Program-made: the position numbers and the translations under genes | The notes under the pieces: model-generated | Databases searched by the model: none | The model's input: only the letters and a program-made list of their open reading frames with translations | What the model was told of the DNA's origin: nothing | Assembly: GCA_964428475.1 (NCBI GenBank) | Contig: CAYRYO010000003.1 | Location: 25,433 to 89,432, forward strand | Direction: 5' to 3' | DNA: 64,000 nt | Origin: JARICQ01 sp964428475 | GTDB lineage: Bacteria > Bacillota > Clostridia > Tissierellales > Tissierellaceae | Shown here: positions 8,409-16,440 of the stretch, one piece after another | Position numbering within the stretch: the stretch's first letter is position 1 | Layout: the number at the start of each line of letters is the position of its first letter

Positions 8409-9217
8409 CTCATCATCTCCATTTGATTTATAGTATTTATCCCTACATAATAATCTCCTAGTAAAATATTTTTATATCTGTCTCCGTGGAAATCAGACCC
8501 TCCTGTAATAATTAAATTTTCATCTCTACACTTATCTAGAAAGTAGCTTACATCAGTTTCAGTATGTTTTGGATATATACATTCTAATCCATTGATACCT
8601 CGAGAAATACAATAATCTATTATATTTTTATCTTTTATCAATCCAGGATGTGCCAATACAGATATTCCATGAACTTCTTTAATTAGATTTATGACTTCAT
8701 CTATATTAATCTTATATCTCTCTACATAAGCTGGAGCATCGATTCCTAAATATTTTTCAAAAGCTTTATCTATACTTTCTACATATTTTTTTTGGATTAA
8801 TGCTCTAGCTATATGAGGTCTTCCAATAAAATTTTCTTTAGAATATTTTCTTACTTCTTCTATATTTATATTTATGCCCATACTATTGATTTTTCTTACT
8901 ATTTTCTCTCCTCTTATAACACGAGATTCTTTGATTTCTCGAGTAAGTTCTATAAGGTTTTTATTCTTATAATCAATAAAATATCCTAATATATGAACTT
9001 CGTGGCCTTTATAGACACTGCTAAACTCAATTCCAGGTATTAGTTTGAATTCATTGAAATTAGAAGAATATTTTACTGCATTTTCAATCCCATCTATATT
9101 ATCATGATCTGTTATTGCAATACCACTAAGATTTTTTTTAATAGCTAAATGAAGTACTTCACTAGGTGAATATATGCCATCTGAATTGTTGGTATGTGTA
9201 TGCAAGTCAAATTTCAA
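8405..9217 (-). CDS. PHP-domain phosphoesterase (RNase AM/TrpH-like)
   Basis: A 270-residue stand-alone PHP domain protein. Metal ligands appear in order: H6 and H8 with D13 (D-L-H-T-H-T), T-D-H-D-N near 37, H at I-L-G-Y region near 75, H-P-G near 192 and G-S-D-F-H-G near 243. Relatives of the TrpH/YciV group remove nucleotides from RNA 5' ends or hydrolyse 3',5'-bisnucleotides; which applies here is not shown. GGAGGCTGATAATTT precedes the ATG. It starts an apparent three-gene unit with padR and the aminotransferase, just after the spoVS terminator. Confidence 0.88.
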   Translation of the reverse strand: MKFDLHTHTNNSDGIYSPSEVLHLAIKKNLSGIAITDHDNIDGIENAVKYSSNFNEFKLIPGIEFSSVYKGHEVHILGYFIDYKNKNLIELTREIKESRVIRGEKIVRKINSMGININIEEVRKYSKENFIGRPHIARALIQKKYVESIDKAFEKYLGIDAPAYVERYKINIDEVINLIKEVHGISVLAHPGLIKDKNIIDYCISRGINGLECIYPKHTETDVSYFLDKCRDENLIITGGSDFHGDRYKNILLGDYYVGINTINQMEMMR

Positions 9218-9252
9218 ATTATCAGCCTCCTATCATATGATTATAAATTAAT

Positions 9253-9283
9253 AAAAAAACCTGCCACTAAGGCAGGTTTTTTT
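9253..9283 (-). terminator. spoVS terminator
   Basis: AAAAAAACCTGCC (9253-9265), a 5-base loop and GGCAGGTTTTTTT (9271-9283) form a strong GC-containing stem with seven terminal Ts, one base after the spoVS stop. This is a textbook intrinsic terminator and could act in both directions. Confidence 0.95.
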
Positions 9284-9284
9284 A

Positions 9285-9545
9285 TTATCTCGGCTCTATA
9301 ATTAATTTAATAGCTGTTCTTTCTTCACCATTTATTATTATATCTGTAAAGGCTGGTATACAAATAAGATCCATTCCACTTGGAGCTACAAACCCTCTAG
9401 CAATAGCTACAGCTTTTACCGCTTGATTTAATGCTCCAGCTCCAACTGCTTGAATTTCAGCTGAACCATTTTCTCTTAACACTCCTGCCAATGCTCCTGC
9501 AACAGAATTAGGTTTTGATTTTGCTGATACTTTTAATATATACAC
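9285..9545 (-). CDS. spoVS: Stage V sporulation protein S
   Basis: An 86-residue Alba-fold protein nearly invariant among endospore formers, needed in Bacillus for late spore coat and dehydration steps and affecting septation. The sequence is diagnostic: L-K-V-S-A-K-S-K-P-N-S-V-A-G-A-L-A-G-V-L-R near the start and a G-x-G-A-x-N-Q-A-V-K-A segment after. The start is GTG with AAGGGGG eight bases upstream; there is no in-frame ATG. An extended -10 (TGCTATAAT on the - strand) lies in the gap to rny. It supports a spore-forming host and is placed next to rny as in Bacillus. Confidence 0.97.
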   Translation of the reverse strand: MYILKVSAKSKPNSVAGALAGVLRENGSAEIQAVGAGALNQAVKAVAIARGFVAPSGMDLICIPAFTDIIINGEERTAIKLIIEPR

Positions 9546-9615
9546 TAATATATCCCCCTTAACTAATCTTATAATAAATAATTATAGCATTTAATATTAA
9601 TTATTTTAAATGAAT

Positions 9616-11148
9616 TTACTTAGCGTATTCTATTGTTCTGGTTTCTCTAATTAAATTCACTTTCACTTGTCCTGGATAATCTAGTTCTGATTCTATTGTT
9701 TTTACTATATCCCTAGCAGTATGAACCATCTGAGATTCTGATATCTCATCAGGTTTAACTAAAATTCGTATTTCACGACCTGCTTGTATTGCAAATGATC
9801 TATCTATACCTTCAAATGAATTTGCAATTTCTTCTAATTTTTGTAATCTCTTTATATAAGATTCTAATGTTTCTCTTCTAGCTCCAGGTCTAGCTGCTGA
9901 TATAGCATCTGCAGCTTGAACTAACACAGCTTCAATAGTTTGAGGTTGACAGTCTCCATGATGGGCTTCTATACCATGAAGAACTTCTTTAGATTCTTTA
10001 TACCTTCTAGCTAAATCTACTCCTATTTCTACATGTGGACCTTCAATTTCATGATCTACAGCTTTTCCTATATCATGAAGAAGTCCAATTCTTTTAGCCA
10101 TTCTAACATCTGTTCCAAGCTCAGCAGCCATAATTCCTGCTAAATGTGATACTTCTATGGAATGATTTAGTACATTTTGTCCATAGCTTGTTCTATATTT
10201 AAGTCTACCTAATAATTTGATTATTTCTGGATGAAGTCCATGTATACCTGCATTGAATGCAGCTTCTTCTCCAGCTTCTCTAATTATTGTATTTACTTCT
10301 TTTCTAGCTCTTTCAACCATTTCTTCTATTCTAGCAGGATGAATTCTACCATCTACTATAAGTTTTTCGAGTGCGATTCTTGCAATTTCTCTTCTAACGG
10401 TATCAAATCCTGATAATACAACAGCTTCAGGAGTATCATCTATTATAAGATCAATACCCGTTAAAGTTTCTAAGGTTCTTATGTTTCTTCCTTCTCTACC
10501 TATTATCCTTCCCTTCATTTCATCATTAGGTAAAGAAACTACAGTAACAGTAGTTTCTGCTACATGATCAGCAGCATATTTTTGTATAGCCCTAGAAATT
10601 ATTTCACGGGCATTTTTTTCTGCTTCATCTTTTGCTTGTGTTTCCATTTCTCTAATCATTACAGCAGATTCATGAACTATTTCTTTTCTTGTATCTTCTA
10701 ATAATAATTGCTTAGCTTCCTCTGAAGTTAATCCAGATAGTCTTTCTAATTCTAAAACTTGTTCTTCAAACAATTCATCGATCTTAGACTTTTTATCTTC
10801 TAATTCTTTTAATTTTTTAGATAGAATATCCTCTTTTTTTTCAATTGCTTCGGATTTTTTTTCTAAAAGTTCTTCCTTTTTTATAACTCTTTTTTCCATT
10901 TTTTGCACTTCAGTTCTTCTCTCTCTATTTTCTCTTTCAGCATCATTTTTTAATTGCAATGTTTCTTCTTTAGCTTCAAGTAACATTTCTTTTTTAAGAG
11001 ATTCACTTTCTTTTTCTGCTTCTTTGATTTTCAATTTAGCTACTTCTTCAGCATTATTTATTTTACCTTCACCGATATTTTTTCTAACAAAATAACCAGC
11101 TATTATACCAATAATTGCTCCAAGAATTGCATATAAAATTTCAATAAT
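9616..11148 (-). CDS. rny: Ribonuclease Y
   Basis: RNase Y is the membrane-bound endoribonuclease that starts mRNA decay in Firmicutes. The order is: N-terminal membrane helix ([16 protein letters not shown]), a long charged coiled coil (about residues 30-190), a KH domain with [12 protein letters not shown], and an HD domain with L-L-H-D-I-G-K-A. The frame is open through the membrane helix, but between the upstream stop and residue 38 there is no ATG, GTG or TTG. The best start is ATT at 11146-11148 (or 11143-11145), placed after GGAGGTG. The resulting 510 residues match the 520 of Bacillus. Starting at the first standard codon (TTG, 11034) would delete the anchor. Confidence 0.93.
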   Translation of the reverse strand: MIEILYAILGAIIGIIAGYFVRKNIGEGKINNAEEVAKLKIKEAEKESESLKKEMLLEAKEETLQLKNDAERENRERRTEVQKMEKRVIKKEELLEKKSEAIEKKEDILSKKLKELEDKKSKIDELFEEQVLELERLSGLTSEEAKQLLLEDTRKEIVHESAVMIREMETQAKDEAEKNAREIISRAIQKYAADHVAETTVTVVSLPNDEMKGRIIGREGRNIRTLETLTGIDLIIDDTPEAVVLSGFDTVRREIARIALEKLIVDGRIHPARIEEMVERARKEVNTIIREAGEEAAFNAGIHGLHPEIIKLLGRLKYRTSYGQNVLNHSIEVSHLAGIMAAELGTDVRMAKRIGLLHDIGKAVDHEIEGPHVEIGVDLARRYKESKEVLHGIEAHHGDCQPQTIEAVLVQAADAISAARPGARRETLESYIKRLQKLEEIANSFEGIDRSFAIQAGREIRILVKPDEISESQMVHTARDIVKTIESELDYPGQVKVNLIRETRTIEYAK

Positions 11149-11240
11149 TAAACACCTCCATTTGTATTAAATTTTCAAGTTCCATAACATATTTTTATTA
11201 AATATAAACCTATAAGAGATTTAAAATACAAACAATAAAC

Positions 11241-11254
11241 ATGTACAGGTACAT
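11241..11254. promoter_or_regulatory. Dyad in the rny leader
   Basis: ATGTAC-AG-GTACAT is a perfect 6+6 dyad located within the first 20 bases after the predicted rny start of transcription. It is compact and symmetric like a repressor operator; no cognate regulator is known. Confidence 0.5.
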
Positions 11255-11262
11255 ATATTTTA

Positions 11263-11291
11263 ATTCTATTACTTTTAAAAGATATTGTCAA
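11263..11291 (-). promoter_or_regulatory. rny promoter
   Basis: On the - strand TTGACA (11286-11291), a 17-base spacer and TAGAAT (11263-11268) form a strong vegetative promoter. It begins only eight bases beyond the end of the split-SbcC operon and gives rny a leader of about 100 bases. Confidence 0.88.
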
Positions 11292-11298
11292 GTTGTAT

Positions 11299-11955
11299 TT
11301 AAGAAGATGATATCTTTGTCACTTCACTAATAGAAGACTTCAAGTCTACTTTATATGCACTTGTGCTTATAGATGATAAATGATTATTATGAGTTACCAT
11401 AATAATTTGACGATCAAATAATTCTGAAGTTTGTTTTAAAAATTCAGAGACATTATATATATATTCATCACTTACATGCTTAGCAGGTTCATCTAATATT
11501 AAAGGTCCTTGTATCTTAGGTTTATGTGTTTGCAAAAAGGCTATTCTAAGAGCAAGTGATACTATATCTACTACTCCTCCGCCTCTGGATAGCTCTGGCT
11601 TGGTTTTAAGAATGTGGTCATCTATGTTATTTACTACATAAAATTCTGCGGCAGACTTACTTCTTTGTTCTTCTATTTCAACTATAAACTTTATATCTGT
11701 TTCAAATACATATTGCAAGCATTTAGTAACTAAAGTTTCAACTTGAAATTTAGCTTGTTCCCTAGCATATTCTGAAGTCTTGTGAAGTAAGGTGCTTACC
11801 TTTGATAATAATTCTACTTCCTTACCTATATCTTGCAACCTTTCAGTTTTAATATTTATTTGTTGTTCTATTATTTCTTTTTTGCCCATTTCTTTGGAAA
11901 TAAACTTATTAGCTCTTCCTATATATTCATTTAATTCATCAATGTTTTTCATCAT
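11299..11955 (-). CDS. SbcC/Rad50-like ATPase, C-terminal half
   Basis: This 218-residue protein corresponds to the C-terminal ABC half of Rad50/SbcC. A coiled coil covers about residues 20-80. Then come a signature-like segment L-S-R-G-G-G-V-V-D (122-130), Walker B L-I-L-D-E-P (152-157), a D-loop (A-K-H-V-S-D, 158-163) and a switch histidine V-T-H-N (187-190). There is no Walker A, so it cannot bind ATP alone. The missing P-loop is supplied by the product of the gene two upstream. The signature is L-S-R-G-G-G rather than the L-S-G-G-E of canonical SbcC. Its ATG lies two bases after the 84-residue gene. I do not recognise a named family with certainty. Confidence 0.85.
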   Translation of the reverse strand: MMKNIDELNEYIGRANKFISKEMGKKEIIEQQINIKTERLQDIGKEVELLSKVSTLLHKTSEYAREQAKFQVETLVTKCLQYVFETDIKFIVEIEEQRSKSAAEFYVVNNIDDHILKTKPELSRGGGVVDIVSLALRIAFLQTHKPKIQGPLILDEPAKHVSDEYIYNVSEFLKQTSELFDRQIIMVTHNNHLSSISTSAYKVDLKSSISEVTKISSS

Positions 11956-11957
11956 AT

Positions 11958-12212
11958 TTATGAATTCTTTTCCAATAAATCCTTTGGAAGTAAATCATTG
12001 GCCTCTTTAAATAGATTTTCTATTTCCAAAGAAAGTTTTTCTATCTCTTCATTTAAGTTTTCAGGTTTAACTCCCAGTTTATTTAATTCATCAATAATTT
12101 CAGCTTCTTGTTGATTTAATTGCTCAAGTCTAGCTTCTGCTTTATATTTTAAGTCCTTCGCCTTCTCTAAGTTTTCCTTTAGATTATTGAGTTCTCTCTC
12201 GTAATTCATCAT
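11958..12212 (-). CDS. 84-residue coiled-coil protein in the split SbcCD operon
   Basis: A small, highly charged, almost wholly helical protein with two heptad-rich stretches (about residues 5-46 and 52-72) separated by L-G-V-K-P-E-N-L, a likely turn. It lacks any catalytic motif, signal peptide or cysteine. Two adjacent ATGs follow GGAGGTC. It lies between the N- and C-terminal ATPase halves, in the place where a continuous SbcC would have part of its returning coiled-coil arm. I infer that it is a structural piece of the complex. I do not recognise the family. Confidence 0.8.
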   Translation of the reverse strand: MMNYERELNNLKENLEKAKDLKYKAEARLEQLNQQEAEIIDELNKLGVKPENLNEEIEKLSLEIENLFKEANDLLPKDLLEKNS

Positions 12213-12219
12213 TGACCTC

Positions 12220-13662
12220 CTACTTATACTGGTTTATTATATAATCTGCCTTTTTATTGTCTATTTCACTAAAGCATAGTGGGCAAGTTCTTTGAGATAA
12301 AAGCATTTTCTTATACTTACTTGATAATATATTAATAGTCTTCTTATTCTCAAGCAAGTATATATTACATTTATCTTTTTTATCTTTGTTGTCTATATAA
12401 TTAGAATTTAATTTAGTAAATACATCTGATGTTTTTATTTTCTTATTTAATATATCGTATTTATCCTCAGATAAATTCATAGTTTTTAGTTTCTTTACAT
12501 ATTCATTTCCTATATTAAGACTTTTTAAAACTTTAATTTCTCTTATTTTTAATTTATCTAAACTTTCTAGTTCAATTATATTATTTTCTATTTTAGATAT
12601 ACTAGGTATAATTATATTTAAAACACTAAGTTTGTGGAGATTGATATTAATTTCTTTTTTGTCTATTATAGTTCTTTTAAGTTTCAAATTTAATTTACTT
12701 AAATTAGACTGCTTTATTTGAAGTTTATCTATTGCGTTTATATTTGAATTTAATTTATCTATATCTTTAAGATAATTTAATAAATTTGTATTATAAATTT
12801 TATTTTTCCGTATTTTTTTAAAATTGCAACTATGATTAGATAATAGCTTTAATCTATTATGACTTAATTCAATTTTTTTTATAGATAACTGAATTTTATG
12901 TAAATATTTTAATTTATTTATATAATAGTTAACCTTTTCTTTCTCCTTATTTATAAATATCTTATTATTTAAAATTTGCTTATATTTATTTAAAATTTTA
13001 GTTTTATTATCTATTTCAATTCTTATTTCATCCATCTTTTTTATTTTTTTATTTACGTCTTCTAGATATTTATATTCTCCTAATTCTTTTTTTAAATTAT
13101 TTATATCTTCACTTATATCTTTTTGTTTAGCAGATAGATTTTTACTGTCTTTTAAAGTATCTCTTAAAGCGTCATCTATTACATCTACCCCCACTAAATA
13201 TCCAATTGAATTAGCTTTTACAGAGTTTTTTTCAGAAAGTAAAAATGCTCCTTCTAATTGGTCACTAATGTTGATTGATTTAGAAGTATCTTTATCTAAT
13301 AATATTTTTTTAATACCTGTAATACTTATTACTTCATCAGGAACAGAAGTACCAAATCCCTCATATTTTATTTCGTTGTCATTTCTATCATAAACAAAAT
13401 AGATATTCTTGCTTTTACTTCTATATCTTTTAATTTTGGTATTATCACTAAAAAAAACAGTTACACTACATTCACTCGTCCCTTCACGAATAAAATAATC
13501 TCCAGAAGGATCGTTATAAAGTGCCCATTTAATACCTCTTAATATAGATGTTTTTCCACTATCAGAAGCTCCTACAATTGTATTCAATCTTCTATCAAAT
13601 TCAATAATAGTATATTTATGAGATTGGAAATTTTCTAAGATTACTTTTTTAATATATTTCAA
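12220..13662 (-). CDS. SbcC/Rad50-like ATPase, N-terminal half ending in a zinc hook
   Basis: The N-terminal ABC half of Rad50/SbcC: L-E-N-F-Q-S-H followed by Walker A G-A-S-D-S-G-K-T-S (about residues 31-39). A very Lys/Asn/Ile-rich predicted coiled coil runs from about 165 to 455. The protein ends soon after C-P-L-C (C460, C463), the zinc-hook motif normally found at the apex in mid-protein. There is no Walker B or signature motif; those are in a separate downstream gene. The TTG start (M-K-Y-I…) is preferred because GAGGTG sits six bases before it; a GTG three codons earlier is the alternative. It begins one base after the nuclease stop. The arm is very AT-rich and looks fast-evolving. Confidence 0.88.
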   Translation of the reverse strand: MKYIKKVILENFQSHKYTIIEFDRRLNTIVGASDSGKTSILRGIKWALYNDPSGDYFIREGTSECSVTVFFSDNTKIKRYRSKSKNIYFVYDRNDNEIKYEGFGTSVPDEVISITGIKKILLDKDTSKSINISDQLEGAFLLSEKNSVKANSIGYLVGVDVIDDALRDTLKDSKNLSAKQKDISEDINNLKKELGEYKYLEDVNKKIKKMDEIRIEIDNKTKILNKYKQILNNKIFINKEKEKVNYYINKLKYLHKIQLSIKKIELSHNRLKLLSNHSCNFKKIRKNKIYNTNLLNYLKDIDKLNSNINAIDKLQIKQSNLSKLNLKLKRTIIDKKEININLHKLSVLNIIIPSISKIENNIIELESLDKLKIREIKVLKSLNIGNEYVKKLKTMNLSEDKYDILNKKIKTSDVFTKLNSNYIDNKDKKDKCNIYLLENKKTINILSSKYKKMLLSQRTCPLCFSEIDNKKADYIINQYK

Positions 13663-13663
13663 T

Positions 13664-14647
13664 TTAAACACCTCTTAAAGACTTCATTTGGATAGAAGCT
13701 ATTCTCTTCAAAGCTTCTTTTATTACTTCTTCATCTACAGATTCAGAGTTAGAAACTTGTAATAGTACTTCATTTATATCCATTTTTTCAAAATTCATAG
13801 TTGCATTGATGGTCTCTTTAAACTGTAACATCCTTTCGCTTTTAAATTGGTTATTTTCAATTTGTTTTCTATCTAAAACTTCTTTACCCGATAATGCTGA
13901 ATCTAAGTATATATTTTCAACTTCAATATTTTTATTTATATTTAACAATACAAGTTTAGGTTTTCTATCTATCTCTTGTAAGCTATTTGTGATTCTAACC
14001 AAACTACCAGGATTTATAAAATATTTACCTTCATCAGTTCTTATGGTTTTAAATCCCCTGTGATAGTGTCCAGAAAGGGTAATGTCAGCTGTAGTATGTT
14101 TTATATCGTCTACGAGTGTATAAGGTATACCTTTTATGAAAGGCTTATCTAATAGCATTCCATGGACTATATGCATGGAATAATCTACATTTTCATTGCT
14201 ATCTTTTAATATATAATAATCTCGATTTTCTGGTAAATCAATATCATAAATATACGGTTGTCCAGAGACTTCTATTTTCACATTATCTTTTTCTAGTATT
14301 ACCTTTTCATTATTTATAATCTTAATAAGTCCCAATACATCTAAAAGTCCAAGCATTGTTCTATTTATAGTTTCAGGATTATGCCCATATACATCGTGAT
14401 TTCCACTTATCATATAAATAGGTATCTTAAATTCAGAAAATATTTTAGCAAATCTACTTACTATAGATATGGAAATATCAGGTCTATCAAATAAATCTCC
14501 ACCATGAATTATATAATCTACATCTAAATTTACTGATATCTTAACTATTTCTTTAAATTTTTTTTCTAGGGTATCTATAAATATATCTTTTCTATTCTTA
14601 GGAGTATTTCCTCTTATATGTGTATCAGTAAAATATAATATTTTCAA
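13664..14647 (-). CDS. SbcD/Mre11-like metallophosphoesterase nuclease
   Basis: A two-metal DNA-processing nuclease of the Mre11/SbcD type (327 residues). Phosphoesterase motifs are in order: D-T-H near residue 8, G-G-D-L-F-D-R near 49, G-N-H-D near 82, a V-H-G-M segment near 167 and G-H-Y-H-R-G near 195. The C-terminal part, after about 260, is helical and could be the coiled-coil binding region for the ATPase. The TTG start gives M-K-I-L-Y-F-T-D-T-H and lies six bases after GGAGTG. It opens the operon directly behind the recA terminator and is coupled to the ATPase N-half gene. With those genes it should process DNA ends or hairpins. Confidence 0.92.
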   Translation of the reverse strand: MKILYFTDTHIRGNTPKNRKDIFIDTLEKKFKEIVKISVNLDVDYIIHGGDLFDRPDISISIVSRFAKIFSEFKIPIYMISGNHDVYGHNPETINRTMLGLLDVLGLIKIINNEKVILEKDNVKIEVSGQPYIYDIDLPENRDYYILKDSNENVDYSMHIVHGMLLDKPFIKGIPYTLVDDIKHTTADITLSGHYHRGFKTIRTDEGKYFINPGSLVRITNSLQEIDRKPKLVLLNINKNIEVENIYLDSALSGKEVLDRKQIENNQFKSERMLQFKETINATMNFEKMDINEVLLQVSNSESVDEEVIKEALKRIASIQMKSLRGV

Positions 14648-14663
14648 ACTAATCACTCCATAT

Positions 14664-14693
14664 ATAAAGCCTCCAATTAATTGGAGGCTTTAT
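14664..14693 (-). terminator. recA terminator (perfect palindrome)
   Basis: A perfect 30-base palindrome centred in AATT, with AAAGCCTCC/GGAGGCTTT arms, starts four bases after the recA stop. The tail on the - strand is TTTATATATGG, so termination may be partial. That would allow SOS-induced read-through into the nuclease operon. No separate promoter for that operon is evident in the short gap. Confidence 0.75.
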
Positions 14694-14696
14694 AGT

Positions 14697-15761
14697 CTAT
14701 TTATTATTTTTTTCAGTATTAGCGACTATCTCTTCAGAATCCTTTTCATTATAATTTTCATCCTCACCATTCAAATTATAATGTATACGAATTTTATTTT
14801 CTATTTCTAATGCTATATCAGGATTATCTCTTAAAAAGTCTTTTGAGTTTTCTCTGCCTTGTCCAAGGCGATGTTCATTGTAGCTATACCATGAGCCTGC
14901 TTTATCTATTATATCAGCAGAAACTCCTGAATCTAATATACTACCTACTTTCGATATTCCAGTTCCATACATTATATCGAATTCAGCCTTTTTAAAAGGA
15001 GGTGCTACTTTGTTTTTAACAACTTTTACACGTGTTCTATTACCTAATATTTCATCACCTTGTTTGATTGAATCTATTCTTCTTATATCTAATCTTACGC
15101 TAGAATAAAATTTAAGAGCACGACCACCTGTTGTAGTTTCTGGATTTCCAAACATAACTCCTATTTTTTCTCTTAATTGATTTATAAATACTACAGTTGC
15201 TTGTGATTTATTTATTGAGCCTGCAAGTTTTCTAAGAGCTTGAGACATAAGTCTTGCCTGAAGTCCCATATGACTATCGCCCATTTCACCTTCGATTTCT
15301 GCTTTAGGAACTAATGCAGCAACTGAGTCTATTACTACTAAATCTACAGCACCACTTCTAACTAATGATTCTGAAATTTCTAAAGCTTGCTCACCAGTAT
15401 CTGGTTGAGAAATTACTAAGTTTTCTATATCTACTCCAAGATTTCGAGCATACGCAGGATCTAGAGCATGTTCTGCATCTATAAAAGCTGCTATTCCACC
15501 TAGCTTTTGAGCTTCTGCAATTAAATGTAGTGTTAACGTTGTCTTTCCTGATGATTCAGGACCAAATATTTCTACAATTCTTCCTCTAGGTATGCCGCCA
15601 ATACCCAATGCTATATCTAGATCTAAACACCCTGTAGGTATAACATCTAAATTTAGTTTTGCACCTTCTCCTAGACGCATAATAGATCCTTTTCCATGAT
15701 TTTTTTCAATCTGTGCAATAGCTAAGTCTAAGGCTTTCTTTTTTTCGCTGTTTTCTACCAT
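14697..15761 (-). CDS. recA: Recombinase RecA
   Basis: RecA forms the strand-exchange filament and activates LexA cleavage. Walker A G-P-E-S-S-G-K-T is at about residues 67-74, and the segments [10 protein letters not shown] and [13 protein letters not shown] (Walker B region) follow. L2 shows [20 protein letters not shown]. The start M-V-E-N-S matches the usual RecA N-terminus and gives 354 residues, but its ribosome site is weak. An in-frame ATG at 15797 would add 12 residues and has none; AAAGGGGTG lies between the two. The C-terminus is acidic. Length and all motifs are normal. In Bacillus cinA precedes recA; here it does not. Confidence 0.96.
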   Translation of the reverse strand: MVENSEKKKALDLAIAQIEKNHGKGSIMRLGEGAKLNLDVIPTGCLDLDIALGIGGIPRGRIVEIFGPESSGKTTLTLHLIAEAQKLGGIAAFIDAEHALDPAYARNLGVDIENLVISQPDTGEQALEISESLVRSGAVDLVVIDSVAALVPKAEIEGEMGDSHMGLQARLMSQALRKLAGSINKSQATVVFINQLREKIGVMFGNPETTTGGRALKFYSSVRLDIRRIDSIKQGDEILGNRTRVKVVKNKVAPPFKKAEFDIMYGTGISKVGSILDSGVSADIIDKAGSWYSYNEHRLGQGRENSKDFLRDNPDIALEIENKIRIHYNLNGEDENYNEKDSEEIVANTEKNNK

Positions 15762-15802
15762 AGTTTTTCCAGAATTAACTGGATTCACCCCTTTCATATT
15801 AG

Positions 15803-15850
15803 GAACTAGAGTTCTAATTACATAATATCTTAATTTATCTATTAAGTCAA
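15803..15850 (-). promoter_or_regulatory. recA promoter with LexA box at the transcription start
   Basis: On the - strand TTGACT (15845-15850), a 17-base spacer and TATTAT (15822-15827) form the promoter. A perfect LexA dyad, GAAC-TCTA-GTTC, occupies 15803-15814, that is about +1 to +12. SOS control of recA is strongly supported. Confidence 0.9.
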
Positions 15851-15894
15851 TCTATTTATTGATTTTTAAAATAGCTTCAAAGCATTAATATATA

Positions 15895-16440
15895 TTACTT
15901 ATCTTCTAACTTTAAGGCACCTTTATTTTTATAAATATAATCTATTCCAGATAATATTGTAAAAAATAAAGATATATATAAGAATATTACATCAAATGGA
16001 AAATTAATTAATCTAAAAGGATAATTATTTATAAGTAGCGCCGTTATAGCTACTAATTGAGTTATTGTCTTTATTTTCCCTAAAGAGGAAGCAGCTATAT
16101 TTACTCCCTCTGAAGCTGCAATTATTCTAAATCCCGTTATTGTAAATTCTCTAGCGATTATTATTACTACTACCCATCCTGGAATTTTACCTAAATCAAC
16201 TAGAGATATTAATGCGGCAGCTACTAATATCTTATCTGCTAATGGATCAATAAACTTTCCTAAATTCGTAACTAAATTTCTGCTTCTTGCAATATATCCA
16301 TCCAACGTGTCAGTTAAAGCTGCAAATACAAATATAGTTGCTGCAATATAGCTGCTATATTCTAGATTTGAATATAATGCTATCATAAAAAAAGGAACTA
16401 AAAAAACTCTAAATACTGTAATCTTGTTTGCTAAATTCAT
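15895..16440 (-). CDS. pgsA: Phosphatidylglycerophosphate synthase
   Basis: This integral membrane CDP-alcohol phosphatidyltransferase joins CDP-diacylglycerol and glycerol-3-phosphate in phosphatidylglycerol synthesis. The family signature D-x2-D-G-x2-A-R-x8-G-x3-D-x3-D is complete (D44, D47, G48, A51, R52, G61, D65, D69). About four to six hydrophobic segments surround it. The 181-residue length is typical. Its ATG overlaps the rimO stop as ATGA, so the two are coupled. The pgsA-recA order is the usual one, but cinA is missing between them. Confidence 0.96.
   Translation of the reverse strand: MNLANKITVFRVFLVPFFMIALYSNLEYSSYIAATIFVFAALTDTLDGYIARSRNLVTNLGKFIDPLADKILVAAALISLVDLGKIPGWVVVIIIAREFTITGFRIIAASEGVNIAASSLGKIKTITQLVAITALLINNYPFRLINFPFDVIFLYISLFFTILSGIDYIYKNKGALKLEDK

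Noticed and set aside
11032..11034. TTG as the start of RNase Y
   Set aside because: It would remove the N-terminal membrane helix that is clearly encoded in the same frame upstream.
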